Positions 1 to 8,502 are shown, counted from the stretch's first letter. The stretch: 46,740 nucleotides of DNA from Desulfatiglans sp. (GCA_012513605.1 JAAZBV010000009.1:1-46740), one strand, 5' to 3'. Program-made: numbers and translations. The notes: generated from the sequence alone by a model not told the origin.

Positions 1-2
1 AG

Positions 3-2144
3 TTATGCAATTTATATAAAAAAGATCCTGATAAATTTGGGATACTTGTTTCATCTACAGTCAGTATGGATTGGAATATTCTTGTTTTAGTAGGTATAGC
101 CTATTTTGAATCAGGAAATAGGAAAAAGGCTGATAAAGCTTTTGACAAGGCAATTATAAAATCAAAAAAACAATTTCCTGTATTAAGGGCAATAGGTATC
201 TATTTTTATATTAAAGGAGAACTCCAAAAGGCAAAAAAGTATCTTGAGAAAGCCCTGAATCTTAACCCTAATGATTCAACAATCTCTGACATGCTGAATA
301 AAATAAAACCCGTTAAATCATCAGGCAATACTATCAGTTGCTGCATGATAGTAAAAAATGAAGAAAAATATCTGGACAAATGTCTGGCAAGTGTAAAGGG
401 ATATGTGGACGAATTGATTATAGTGGATACAGGATCAACAGACAGCACAGTTGATATAGCCAAAAAATATACAGACAAGGTATATTTTCATCCCTGGGAG
501 AATAGTTTCAGCAAGGCCAGAAATCAGGCTCTCAGCTATGCAACCTGTGACTGGGTATTTCAGATAGATGGTGATGAAGAATTAATGGAAGGTAGCGGTG
601 AACTGCTCCGAAAAACAGTCCGGGAAACATATAGCGAAGATGTAATTAATGTTAAATTACTTTGCAGTTATGCAAATGGCGCAAAAAAATCCATGCACTA
701 CTTTGAACGACTCTTCAGGAATAATGGTATTATTCATTATGAAGGGCGTGTGCATAACCGGATAGTAGGATATAAAAACCCGGGATACTCCCGTATTGAG
801 TTATGGCATTATGGATATGATGTTGATGAAGATAAAGCCCAAGAAAAATTTGAGAGAACGACTGTATTATTAAAAAAAGATATTGAAGAAGATCCTGATA
901 ATCCCCTTCCTCATCACTATATAAGTAGTTCATACCTCGCCAGGGGAATGTTTGAAGAGGCATTGAAAGAAGCAGAGCTGGCTATTCAGCTTGCTGACAG
1001 ATTAGGAAATACAAATAGCATATACGGATGGACTTATTTTAACGCTTCCATGTCTTTGTTTAAATTGGGAGATTTTAATAGGGCAAAAGAGTTTTCTTTA
1101 AATGCTTTGGAAAAATATCATGACCACCTTGATTCCTATTATATGCTCACAATTATCGCAGGAGAAAATTCCGAATGGGAAGATGTTTGCAAATATGGAG
1201 AAAGCTATATCCGGGTCTGGAGAGGACTTAATGATAATCCTGAAAATTCCAGGATGATGATAAACAATACAATTAGTGAAGCTGCTGCAATTTATATCTT
1301 GATAGGACACGCCCTTCATGCTGGAAAAGACTATAATAAAATGGATGAATACTATCAAAAAAGTTATGAAGCGGATAAAGAAAAATGGCAGTCCTCTTGG
1401 AATATTGGGGTATTTCATCTCGATAAATCTCTTGACATGGAAATAGCCGGTCGTTTTTTAAAACAGGCTGTTGAAGAAGCACCTAATGAATATAAAGCCT
1501 GGTACATGTTGGCAAAATACTACAATAAAATCGGTTTAAAAGATGACGAAATCGAAGCGCTCGAAAAGGTCATCGAATTAGGCACTGAAGAATATTTTAT
1601 TTTTAACAGGCTTTTTGCTTTATATGTTGATAAAGAATTGAATGGTAAGGCATTCTCACTGCTGGAATCTATTAAGGTCCCTGATTTATCTTTTTATCCA
1701 TATCTTCTGAAACTCGGGAATAGTTATATGAGTAAAGGTTTTCTTGAAAATGCATTTAAATGTTATATGAAAGCGGCTGAGTTGAACCCCAACAGACCTG
1801 AAGCATGGAGCATTTTGTCTGAGATCACATATTCTCTTGGAAATTTTAAAGATTCACAGGTTTTTTTAGAAAAGGCGCTTATACTTAAGAAGGATGATAT
1901 AACAAATTTGCTTATCATGTGTGAGTTGAAACTAAAATCAGGGGATATTGAATCACATGTTAATTATCTTGATAAGGTATTAAATTATTTAGATATAAAA
2001 ACAAAAAGAACGATTAGTGGTTTTGCTGATCTTAAAAATCTATTTATTGAGATAGGAAACTCTCCTAATTTAATAGTCACAGATTATTTAAAAATAAAAA
2101 GTATTATTAATGAGTTGGACTCATATATGAATCGCATTACCTGA
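3..2144 (+). CDS. TPR-repeat glycosyltransferase (family 2), 5' end outside the window
   Basis: Likely transfers a sugar from a nucleotide-sugar donor. The reading frame is open to the left edge without a stop, and the residues before the first in-frame ATG (position 66) continue the TPR pattern, so the gene probably begins outside the window. Counting from that ATG, residues 1-80 are TPR helices. Residues 88-180 form a GT-A (GT2) domain with MIVKNEE, IIVDTGSTDST and a DxD-type IDGDEE near 167-172. From about 270 to the end there are many more TPR units. It lies just upstream of flagellin on the same strand, so a role in flagellin glycosylation is reasonable, but the acceptor is inferred from position only. 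A terminator follows, so it is not co-transcribed with fliC. Confidence 0.85.
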   Translation, partial: LCNLYKKDPDKFGILVSSTVSMDWNILVLVGIAYFESGNRKKADKAFDKAIIKSKKQFPVLRAIGIYFYIKGELQKAKKYLEKALNLNPNDSTISDMLNKIKPVKSSGNTISCCMIVKNEEKYLDKCLASVKGYVDELIIVDTGSTDSTVDIAKKYTDKVYFHPWENSFSKARNQALSYATCDWVFQIDGDEELMEGSGELLRKTVRETYSEDVINVKLLCSYANGAKKSMHYFERLFRNNGIIHYEGRVHNRIVGYKNPGYSRIELWHYGYDVDEDKAQEKFERTTVLLKKDIEEDPDNPLPHHYISSSYLARGMFEEALKEAELAIQLADRLGNTNSIYGWTYFNASMSLFKLGDFNRAKEFSLNALEKYHDHLDSYYMLTIIAGENSEWEDVCKYGESYIRVWRGLNDNPENSRMMINNTISEAAAIYILIGHALHAGKDYNKMDEYYQKSYEADKEKWQSSWNIGVFHLDKSLDMEIAGRFLKQAVEEAPNEYKAWYMLAKYYNKIGLKDDEIEALEKVIELGTEEYFIFNRLFALYVDKELNGKAFSLLESIKVPDLSFYPYLLKLGNSYMSKGFLENAFKCYMKAAELNPNRPEAWSILSEITYSLGNFKDSQVFLEKALILKKDDITNLLIMCELKLKSGDIESHVNYLDKVLNYLDIKTKRTISGFADLKNLFIEIGNSPNLIVTDYLKIKSIINELDSYMNRIT

Positions 2145-2167
2145 GATTTTAAATCAATTTTTTTTTC

Positions 2168-2215
2168 AAAATGCCACAGTTGATATCTTTATATGTCAGC
2201 CATGGCATTTTTTTT
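2168..2215 (+). terminator. Rho-independent terminator after the glycosyltransferase gene
   Basis: An 8-bp perfect stem (AAATGCCA at 2168-2175 pairing with TGGCATTT at 2203-2210) is followed by a run of T. It sits 24 bases after the stop codon and separates this gene from the flagellin unit. Confidence 0.75.
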
Positions 2216-2235
2216 ATAAATCCTTAAAAAAAAAT

Positions 2236-2263
2236 TAAAGTTAATCTGATCTCATCCCGATAA
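2236..2263 (+). promoter_or_regulatory. Candidate sigma-28 (FliA) promoter of flagellin
   Basis: TAAAGTTA at 2236-2243 and CCCGATAA at 2256-2263 resemble the FliA consensus TAAAGTTT-N11-GCCGATAA. The spacer is one base longer than the enterobacterial optimum. The site lies about 150 bases before the fliC start, implying a long 5' leader. Confidence 0.6.
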
Positions 2264-2355
2264 TGATTTCAAACACTGGGTAAGTGGATGAAAGGCAGGT
2301 GAGACAAACTGTAATATTCCACAAAGCCAAAGGCAAGGAAGCCAATTATTTACCC

Positions 2356-2372
2356 CGGTTATTTTATAACCG
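2356..2372 (+). promoter_or_regulatory. Stem-loop in the flagellin mRNA leader
   Basis: A perfect 7-bp stem (CGGTTAT / ATAACCG) with a 3-base loop lies about 30 bases before the flagellin Shine-Dalgarno sequence and inside the predicted leader. It has no T-run directly after it, so it looks more like an mRNA stability or translation element than a terminator. Confidence 0.4.
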
Positions 2373-2415
2373 AATTTTAAAACTTTTTTTTAATTAATCA
2401 TGGAGGATTAATACT

Positions 2416-3522
2416 ATGGGATTAAGAATTCAGAACAACATCGAGGCAATGAACGCACACAGGAATTTGACACAAACTTCTGGCATGATGTCAAAATCAC
2501 TGGAAAGGCTTTCATCTGGTTACAGGATCAACAAGGCTGCTGACGATGCAGCAGGTCTTGCTATTTCTTCTGCCTTCAGGGCTGATATAGCATCTTATAA
2601 GGTAGCTAGCAGAAACGTATCAGAAGCTAATGCACTGGCACAGGTTGCAGAAGGCGCTTATGATCAGGTCAGCAACATGCTGGTAAGGCTCAAAGAACTT
2701 GCCACACAGGCAGCATCTGCTAATGCCGGATCAAATCTTGACAAGATCAACGATGAAGGTAATGCACTCCTGAATGAAATAAATCGTATTGCTAATGCAA
2801 CAGAATATGCAGGAACAAAGCTTCTTAACGGCTCATTTGGTGTTACTGCAAGCTCTGGTGGTACTTTGACAGCTACAAACGGTTTTCAGGGGGCAGAAGG
2901 ACTTCAATCCGGGGTGACATATACTGTAGCCACAGCCACCGGTGGAAATATTACTGTCTCCGCGACAATTGATGGGACATCGATGTCTCAGACCATCAAT
3001 GCAGTAACAGCACCAGGAACAGGAGAAACCAAAGATGTGAATTTTGCAACTTTTGGTCTGACAATTACACTTAACGATAATTTTGGTGCGGCTTCCGATG
3101 GAACTATTATAGCCAATACCGGAACAGCAGCCAACTTCCAGATAGGTGCAAAGAATACAGTTGATGACCGTATTGGAATAACACTGAAATCTGTAAGCAC
3201 AAGCACGTTAAGCCTCAGCGCAGATCAGATGCTCAACGCACAAAATGCACAGAATTTCCTTACATCAATTGACTCAGCTATAGACACATTAAACGATGCA
3301 CGTGGCGGAATTGGTGCTATCCAGAACAGGCTTGGTTATGCTGCTGCAAACCTGGCAACCACGATTGAAAACGTCCAGGCTGCTGAATCTGTGATCAGGG
3401 ACGTTGATATGGCTGCGGAAATGACATCATTTACCAAGAGCCAGATACTTATGCAGGCTGGTACTGCGATGCTTGCCCAGGCAAATATGGCTCCGCAGAA
3501 CATACTTTCACTGATTGGGTAG
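2416..3522 (+). CDS. fliC: Flagellin
   Basis: Main filament subunit, exported by the flagellar type III system. Residues 1-140 are a classic flagellin N-terminal D0/D1 region (start GLRIQNNIEAMNAHRNL, then SSGYRINKAADDAAGLAIS). Residues of about 275-368 are the C-terminal D1/D0 region (IGAIQNRLGYA, then a tail close to QANMAPQNILSLIG). The middle of about 130 residues is Thr/Ala/Gly-rich and variable, as expected for the exposed part. At 368 residues it is medium-sized. A strong GGAGGA lies 8 bases before the ATG. It stands alone between a sigma-28-like promoter and a strong terminator, so it is probably a single-gene unit expressed late in flagellar assembly. Confidence 0.97.
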   Translation: MGLRIQNNIEAMNAHRNLTQTSGMMSKSLERLSSGYRINKAADDAAGLAISSAFRADIASYKVASRNVSEANALAQVAEGAYDQVSNMLVRLKELATQAASANAGSNLDKINDEGNALLNEINRIANATEYAGTKLLNGSFGVTASSGGTLTATNGFQGAEGLQSGVTYTVATATGGNITVSATIDGTSMSQTINAVTAPGTGETKDVNFATFGLTITLNDNFGAASDGTIIANTGTAANFQIGAKNTVDDRIGITLKSVSTSTLSLSADQMLNAQNAQNFLTSIDSAIDTLNDARGGIGAIQNRLGYAAANLATTIENVQAAESVIRDVDMAAEMTSFTKSQILMQAGTAMLAQANMAPQNILSLIG

Positions 3523-3530
3523 GAGTAAGA

Positions 3531-3592
3531 AGCTGAAAGCTGAAAGCTGAAGGCTCAAAGCTCAAAGTAAAAGCTCAAGGCTTAAAGTAAAA
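3531..3592 (+). repeat. 7-bp periodic AGCTGAA/AGCTCAA repeat tract
   Basis: Directly after the fliC stop the sequence reads as successive 7-mers: AGCTGAA three times, then GGCTCAA, AGCTCAA and degenerate copies. Related tracts occur at 25979-26045, 34128-34158 and 35588-35606, always between genes. Confidence 0.7.
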
Positions 3593-3603
3593 CCTTAAAA
3601 CTG

Positions 3604-3638
3604 ACCCCGCTTCCGGAAATCCGGTAGCGGGGTTTTTT
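3604..3638 (+). terminator. Rho-independent terminator of fliC
   Basis: A stem ACCCCGCT / AGCGGGGT with an inner CCGG / CCGG helix is followed by TTTTT. It lies 80 bases after fliC and should end its transcript. Confidence 0.9.
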
Positions 3639-3646
3639 ATGCCTGA

Positions 3647-3872
3647 ACCGCAAAGGCGCAAAGAGCGTAAAGTTTTTTTGATTCTCTAAGGAAACCACAA
3701 GGTAAATACGCTTTGTTGTTATTATTACAACCTTACCGGTCAAGTCAGAATCAGTAAATACTTACCCCCTTCAGGCGGGTAGCATTAAGATAATGTATAC
3801 TCTGTTTGATAATTCTATTATTAGCCTTTAGTAATAAATTTATTTTCTTAGCGCACTTTGCGTCTTTGCGGT
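3647..3872. repeat. Inverted-repeat element with GCAAAG-type 26-bp ends
   Basis: The 26-bp left end (3647-3672, beginning ACCGCAAAG) and right end (3847-3872, ending CTTTGCGGT) are inverted copies with about 22 of 26 matches. They enclose about 170 bp of A+T-rich DNA with no coding potential that I can see. Each end is made of CGCAAAG-like units. It fills most of the gap between fliC and fliD. A related hairpin lies at 31969-32047. Confidence 0.6.
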
Positions 3873-3888
3873 GAACTATTTTCTTTTT

Positions 3889-3906
3889 CTGGCAAATATC
3901 TTGCAA
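3889..3906 (+). promoter_or_regulatory. Candidate sigma-54 promoter of fliD
   Basis: CTGGCA and TTGCAA with GG at 3891-3892 and GC at 3903-3904 give the GG-N10-GC spacing required for RpoN. It lies about 110 bases before fliD and just right of the inverted-repeat element. Confidence 0.45.
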
Positions 3907-3932
3907 ATCTTTAATATCACATTAGTTTTCTT

Positions 3933-3959
3933 TAAGTTTTCGGTATTTTTTTCCGATAT
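3933..3959 (+). promoter_or_regulatory. Candidate sigma-28 promoter of fliD
   Basis: TAAGTTTT and CCGATAT are separated so that the two boxes start 20 bases apart, as in the FliA consensus. It lies 55 bases before the fliD start and 26 bases after the sigma-54-like site. Confidence 0.5.
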
Positions 3960-4013
3960 AATGAGCATCATGGGAAGTAATTTCCTATTTAATTAATGTA
4001 CTGAGGTTTTATT

Positions 4014-7000
4014 ATGGCTATAAGTACCAATCTGATAAGTGGTCTTTCAAGCGGTTTTGACTGGCGTTCTATGATTGACCAGTTAATCGCTCTGGATTCA
4101 AAACCGATTCAAAACCAGGAGGCCCAGAAAACAAAGTATGAGGGTCAGCTTGCTGAGTGGCGCTCTTTTAATACCACACTCCTGTCACTTAAAAGTGCTG
4201 CTTCAAATCTTTCAGACCCGGATGATTTTAATGTATTCAGCGCCAGTATGACCTCTGACAGTTCTACTGTTGATGCGGAAGATTTGCTTTCAATAAGCAC
4301 TACATCAAATGCATCAGCAGGAAGTTATTCTATTCTTGTTAAAAATGTGGCTGTAGCCCAGAAACTCTCATCTTCATCCTTTAACTCTTTTTCAGATGCG
4401 CTTGGAAGTGACTATGCCGGCGATATTGTTATAAATGGCAGGGTAATCTCTATCAATGAGACAGATGGTCTTGATGATGTGAGAAACAGGATCAACAATG
4501 CCAATTCAGGCACAAACCCTACAGGTGTGACAGCCAGCATTATCTCCTATGGATCAAATGATTACCGCCTGATCCTTACCAGCAACATCACAGGTGAATC
4601 GGGAATATCCCTCCAAAACGGATCAGGTAACAATCTCCTGGAGCGTATTGGCTGGAAAGATAACAGTGTGTCATTAAAGAACAGTATTACAGGTGGTGCA
4701 ATGTCTGATTCCTTCACGAGCACTACTCAGGATATAAAATCCATTCTTGGTCTTTCATCGACACAGTCCGGCACAGTGCAAATCGGAGGTCATGAAGTTG
4801 CAATTGATCTTTCTGTAGATTCCCTTGAGGATATTAAATCAAGGATTAATGAATTTAGTAATATTTCTGCATCTATTGTGACAAAAACAGAAAGTGGAGT
4901 TACCAAATATGTACTCCAGATAAATGGGACTCAGGACTTTACTGATAGTAACAATATCCTTGAAACCATGGGTGTACTTGAAAAGGGAGCAAGCGATTCA
5001 CAGGGCACAACATCGGCCAACTCCATGACCACATCAGGAGATGCTATAACAGCAGATACCGTATTAAGTAGCATAGATGGCTATTATTCTTGGACATCAG
5101 ATGATTCCGTATCAATAAGCGGGACAGATCACAGTGGCAATACAATAAACACCTCTTTTTCAATCACCGCCTCCTCAACTGTAAAGGATCTGCTTGACAG
5201 CGTAAAGGATGCATTTGAAAGCAATGGCGATAATGTAAATATATATATCACATCTGATGGTAAAATAGAGGTTGAAGACCTTGAAACCGGGACAAGTTCA
5301 CTCGCAGTATCCCTTAATTCAACCATTTCTGATGGCGCCCTTTCATTAGGAGCGTTCAGCGCTTTAAGCACAGTAAGAAAACGTGAGATAGTTACAGGAG
5401 AGGATGCGCTTATAAGTATAGATGGAGTTGATGTAAAAAGCAGTGATAATACAATAAATAATGTCCTTAACGGTGTGACATTAAACCTTAAGGCATCTGA
5501 TGAATTAACAACCATTACACTTAATATTGACAGGGATATTAGCGGTATAGTAGATAAAATCAAAACATTCGTTGATTCATATAATTCAGTTTCATCATAC
5601 ATTGCTAAACAACAATCATATGATACAGAAAAAGAGAAAACAGGCGGTGTCCTCTTTGGTGACGGCACCCTTTCATCTGTTAAATCAGACCTCTCTTCAC
5701 TCCTGATAAATCCGATATGGGGGGTATCTTCCCAGTTTTCAATACTCGGTCTTGTAGGCATTAACCTGAACAATGAAGGTCAGCTCAGCCTGGACAGTGC
5801 AAAGCTTAACGATTTCTTAAAGACAAATTTCTACGATATACAGCAGTTATTCACTGCTACAGGCACTTCTAATGCAGGTACCATGGAATTTGTATCAAGC
5901 TCAAAGGATACCCAGGCAGGAGAATATGTCATAAATATAACACAGGCTGCAACGAAAAATAGCTCCATTAGTAATAGTGCAATAATAGGAGCTCTTGGTT
6001 CTGATGAAATCCTGACAGTAAAGGATGGTGACAAGACAGCAGTCATCTCTCTTACTGCCGGTATGACCCTGCCTGACATAGTAAATGCAGCAAACACTGA
6101 ATTTGACACTGTCTATACTGAAACATTAGTCGGCAACACATCTGTTACAGCAAGCGCATCTCCTGTGACCTTTTCCACCACATGGAGTTCCATTGATGGC
6201 GCTAACATGGTCAATGGAGATATTATCAATTTTTCAGGGACAACTCGAAATGGTAGTGAGGTATCAGGCTCATATACGATCGATGAAACTACCACAGATA
6301 CCATTCAGGGACTTTTATCTGAAATAGAGTCTATGCTTGGTAATGTATCTGTAACAATAGATGGGAATGGGCGTCTGAAAATAATTGATGGTTCTGAGGG
6401 TACAAGCAGTTTATCTTTTGCACTGGATTATTCACAGACAACAAATCAGGTTGATATCTTTGGGGCAGTCCTCACTTCTAACAGCGGAGGACATGAAGGC
6501 AGGTATGCCATGAGTATAACTGCGTCTAATGATGGAACAAATCATTTAAAATTAACCAGTGACAATTACGGCTCAAATTCCAGTTTTACCATAGAGGAAA
6601 CTACAGATGCAGGGCTCTGGACAGGGAGCATGGCAACACCTGTTACTGTTAATAATGGGCTTGATGTTGCTGGTACAATTAATGGGCGTTCAGCAACCGG
6701 GTCGGGCCAGAAACTTACCGGCGATAAAGGCGAAGAGAATATATCAGGGCTTGCGATTAAGTATACAGGAGCTTCAACAGGTGAAATCGGGAAAATCAAA
6801 CTTACACTTGGAATAGCAGAATTGTTTGACAGGACGCTTTTTTCCATAACTGATACATATCAAGGGTATGTGGGTTTTAAACAAAGTTCCCTTTCAGACA
6901 GGATTAAAAACATTGATGACACTATGGATACTATGCAGGCTCGTCTGGATCATAAGATGGAGGCAATGATTAATCGTTTTGTAATGATGGAATCGGCCCT

Positions 7001-7073
7001 GTCCAAAATTCAAAATATGAGTTCATGGCTTTCGGGTCAATTGAGCGCTGCTTCAAGTGGCTGGGCCTGGTAA
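4014..7073 (+). CDS. fliD: Flagellar hook-associated protein 2 (filament cap), unusually long
   Basis: Caps the growing filament and helps flagellin fold at the tip. Residues 1-110 match the FliD N-terminal domain (ISGLSSGFDWRSMIDQLIAL, AQKTKYEGQLAEW). Residues of about 460-620 and 900-1015 carry the FliD C-terminal parts, including VDSYNSVSSYI and a coiled tail ending SSWLSGQLSAASSGWAW. At 1019 residues it is about twice the common 450-600. The extra length is a set of Ser/Thr-rich modules in the exposed part: residues of about 350-435 and 722-805 are clear copies of each other, both with SSIDG near the start and GTSSL near the end. GAGG lies 9 bases before the ATG. fliS follows after 77 bases. 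Confidence 0.93.
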   Translation: MAISTNLISGLSSGFDWRSMIDQLIALDSKPIQNQEAQKTKYEGQLAEWRSFNTTLLSLKSAASNLSDPDDFNVFSASMTSDSSTVDAEDLLSISTTSNASAGSYSILVKNVAVAQKLSSSSFNSFSDALGSDYAGDIVINGRVISINETDGLDDVRNRINNANSGTNPTGVTASIISYGSNDYRLILTSNITGESGISLQNGSGNNLLERIGWKDNSVSLKNSITGGAMSDSFTSTTQDIKSILGLSSTQSGTVQIGGHEVAIDLSVDSLEDIKSRINEFSNISASIVTKTESGVTKYVLQINGTQDFTDSNNILETMGVLEKGASDSQGTTSANSMTTSGDAITADTVLSSIDGYYSWTSDDSVSISGTDHSGNTINTSFSITASSTVKDLLDSVKDAFESNGDNVNIYITSDGKIEVEDLETGTSSLAVSLNSTISDGALSLGAFSALSTVRKREIVTGEDALISIDGVDVKSSDNTINNVLNGVTLNLKASDELTTITLNIDRDISGIVDKIKTFVDSYNSVSSYIAKQQSYDTEKEKTGGVLFGDGTLSSVKSDLSSLLINPIWGVSSQFSILGLVGINLNNEGQLSLDSAKLNDFLKTNFYDIQQLFTATGTSNAGTMEFVSSSKDTQAGEYVINITQAATKNSSISNSAIIGALGSDEILTVKDGDKTAVISLTAGMTLPDIVNAANTEFDTVYTETLVGNTSVTASASPVTFSTTWSSIDGANMVNGDIINFSGTTRNGSEVSGSYTIDETTTDTIQGLLSEIESMLGNVSVTIDGNGRLKIIDGSEGTSSLSFALDYSQTTNQVDIFGAVLTSNSGGHEGRYAMSITASNDGTNHLKLTSDNYGSNSSFTIEETTDAGLWTGSMATPVTVNNGLDVAGTINGRSATGSGQKLTGDKGEENISGLAIKYTGASTGEIGKIKLTLGIAELFDRTLFSITDTYQGYVGFKQSSLSDRIKNIDDTMDTMQARLDHKMEAMINRFVMMESALSKIQNMSSWLSGQLSAASSGWAW

Positions 7074-7150
7074 TAATAATAGTAAAATAGAAATTATATA
7101 AAAATTATTTAATCACCTTTAATAGAATTAGAGCTAATGGGAGGGGGCAA

Positions 7151-7594
7151 ATGGATTACGGAAAGGCGTTCAGGCAGTATAAAAGGTCATCTGTAGAGAC
7201 AGCAGGAAAACTTGAACTGGTAATAATGTGTTATGACAAGGCTATCTTATGCATTAATCAGGCAAAAGGTCATTTAAGAGATGGCGAAATATTAAAAAAG
7301 GTAGCAAAGCTTCAGAATGCCCTGGATATTATAACTCAATTACAGTCAAGCCTGAATTTTGAAAAGGGCGGCGAAATAGCAAAAAGCCTGGATTCATTAT
7401 ATTCATATGTAACTAAAAGGCTCATACTTGCTGACATACAAAAGGCATATGATATTTTTGATGAGTGTGCGAATATCCTAACAGAACTTAAAGGGTCATG
7501 GGAAGGTATTTCAACCCCAAAAGAAGAGCCTGTTGTGTTAAGTAACAACGCGGGTATGGAAATAAGAAGGCTTTCACATCAGGTAGCAGCATAA
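7151..7594 (+). CDS. fliS: Flagellin export chaperone FliS
   Basis: Small helical cytoplasmic chaperone that binds the flagellin C-terminus and delays its polymerisation before export. Residues 1-60 fit the family (DYGKAFRQYKRSSVETAGKL, then VIMCYDKAILCINQAKGHL). A helical core runs to residue 120, and the last 25 residues look disordered. The length of 147 residues is close to the usual 125-150. GGGAGGGGG precedes the ATG. It lies downstream of fliD and upstream of flaG, the usual late flagellar order. Confidence 0.92.
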   Translation: MDYGKAFRQYKRSSVETAGKLELVIMCYDKAILCINQAKGHLRDGEILKKVAKLQNALDIITQLQSSLNFEKGGEIAKSLDSLYSYVTKRLILADIQKAYDIFDECANILTELKGSWEGISTPKEEPVVLSNNAGMEIRRLSHQVAA

Positions 7595-7666
7595 TGTTGC
7601 TACAAGGATGTAAAGGCTGGAATCCATGACAGGTATGTCGTGGGATAGTACATGGAGGTAAATAAA

Positions 7667-8050
7667 ATGGCATTTTCAGCAATAAAACCTGTTGATCATT
7701 CAATTGATCAGGGATTGTCTGCACCGTCTCATATAACAACCTCTGAGCCAGTCAATTCAGGTGCCAGAGAGATCACTTTCCATGAAGTAAATACAGAAAA
7801 GCGATCTAAAGAAGTAAAAGAAGCCGCTGATGAGAAAATTGCCCGTATTACCGAACTGATGGAGAGTTATGTGCGGTCAATACAAAAGGACATCAAGATT
7901 CAGGTTAACAGCAATACAGGCGATATTTCAGTCAAAGTCATTTCTGAAGAAACCGGAAAGGTGATAAGGGAGATACCTTCACAGGAGATGCTTGAACTTG
8001 CAGCAAGGATGGAAGAGATATCAGGTGTGCTCTTTGACCAAAAGGTGTAA
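7667..8050 (+). CDS. flaG: FlaG family protein, copy 1
   Basis: Small protein of the FlaG family, linked in other bacteria to filament length. The conserved C-terminal half (residues of about 60-127) has KIQVNSNTGDISVKVISE and GKVIREIPSQEMLEL. The N-terminal 50 residues are poorly conserved. An in-frame ATG 15 bases upstream lies at the very edge of the GGAGGT that serves as ribosome binding site (7654-7659), so the start at 7667, 7 bases after that site, is preferred; this gives 127 residues. A strong terminator follows. Confidence 0.88.
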   Translation: MAFSAIKPVDHSIDQGLSAPSHITTSEPVNSGAREITFHEVNTEKRSKEVKEAADEKIARITELMESYVRSIQKDIKIQVNSNTGDISVKVISEETGKVIREIPSQEMLELAARMEEISGVLFDQKV

Positions 8051-8083
8051 CCGGAATTTGCCTGATAATATAACAGGCTGAAT

Positions 8084-8130
8084 AAACAGGAATTTCTTTA
8101 TTTTATATAGATATTCCTGTTTTGTTTTTT
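8084..8130 (+). terminator. Rho-independent terminator after the first flaG
   Basis: A perfect 10-bp stem (AAACAGGAAT / ATTCCTGTTT) is followed by TGTTTTTT. It closes the fliD-fliS-flaG unit, so the second flaG needs another promoter. Confidence 0.85.
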
Positions 8131-8326
8131 AACAGGCCAGATACTCACATGAAATGGATGTATAGAAATCATGTATAAGGGGTGCATCTATGGATGAATC
8201 GAAAAATAGCAACTTTCTTGTGAAGGATAATAAATGTAATAGAAAATGACATCGGAGATACAATAAAAGGCTTTCATATATCAGGCTCGGATTTTGATAT
8301 TGATATCATGTCTGCATCAGGAAAAT

Positions 8327-8437
8327 TCCGTGGAAAAGGGGGTAGTGCTGGCCTTTGTACCATTGCGGGAAAACGGCTCTACAACTACCCTTTAAAAAAT
8401 AATATTATCATTAAAGCCTTAAGGGATTAATGCCGAT
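8327..8437 (+). pseudogene. Probable remnant of an ABC-transporter ATPase (Walker A region)
   Basis: The 450-base gap between the two flaG genes has no intact gene. One frame here reads SVEKGVVLAFVPLRENGS, TTTL, stop, KIILSLKP, stop, GINAD. This follows the order of the Walker A region of ABC ATPases (typically SVEKGEVLALVGENGSGKTTL then KIILGLLKPDSGEI), with the Gly-Lys of the P-loop lost and two in-frame stops. I could not recover the Q-loop, signature or Walker B parts, so only a short piece survives or the rest has decayed past recognition. The match is by eye, so chance similarity is possible. Confidence 0.45.
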
Positions 8438-8502
8438 AAAAAATACAGAGTGGGTATACATGGATTTTATACGCCTATTTTGTAAAGCAGGAAGGACTCT
8501 GA

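Noticed and set aside
5129-5773. Long open frame on the minus strand inside fliD (about 214 codons)
   Set aside because: It lies wholly within the well-supported fliD gene, has no ribosome binding site, and its translation is low-complexity Ser/Leu/Val as expected from antisense of Ser/Thr-rich coding DNA.
8180-8260. Short open frame starting at the ATG near 8190, just before the ABC-like remnant
   Set aside because: It ends after about 19 codons and shows no conserved pattern; it is not in the same frame as the remnant.
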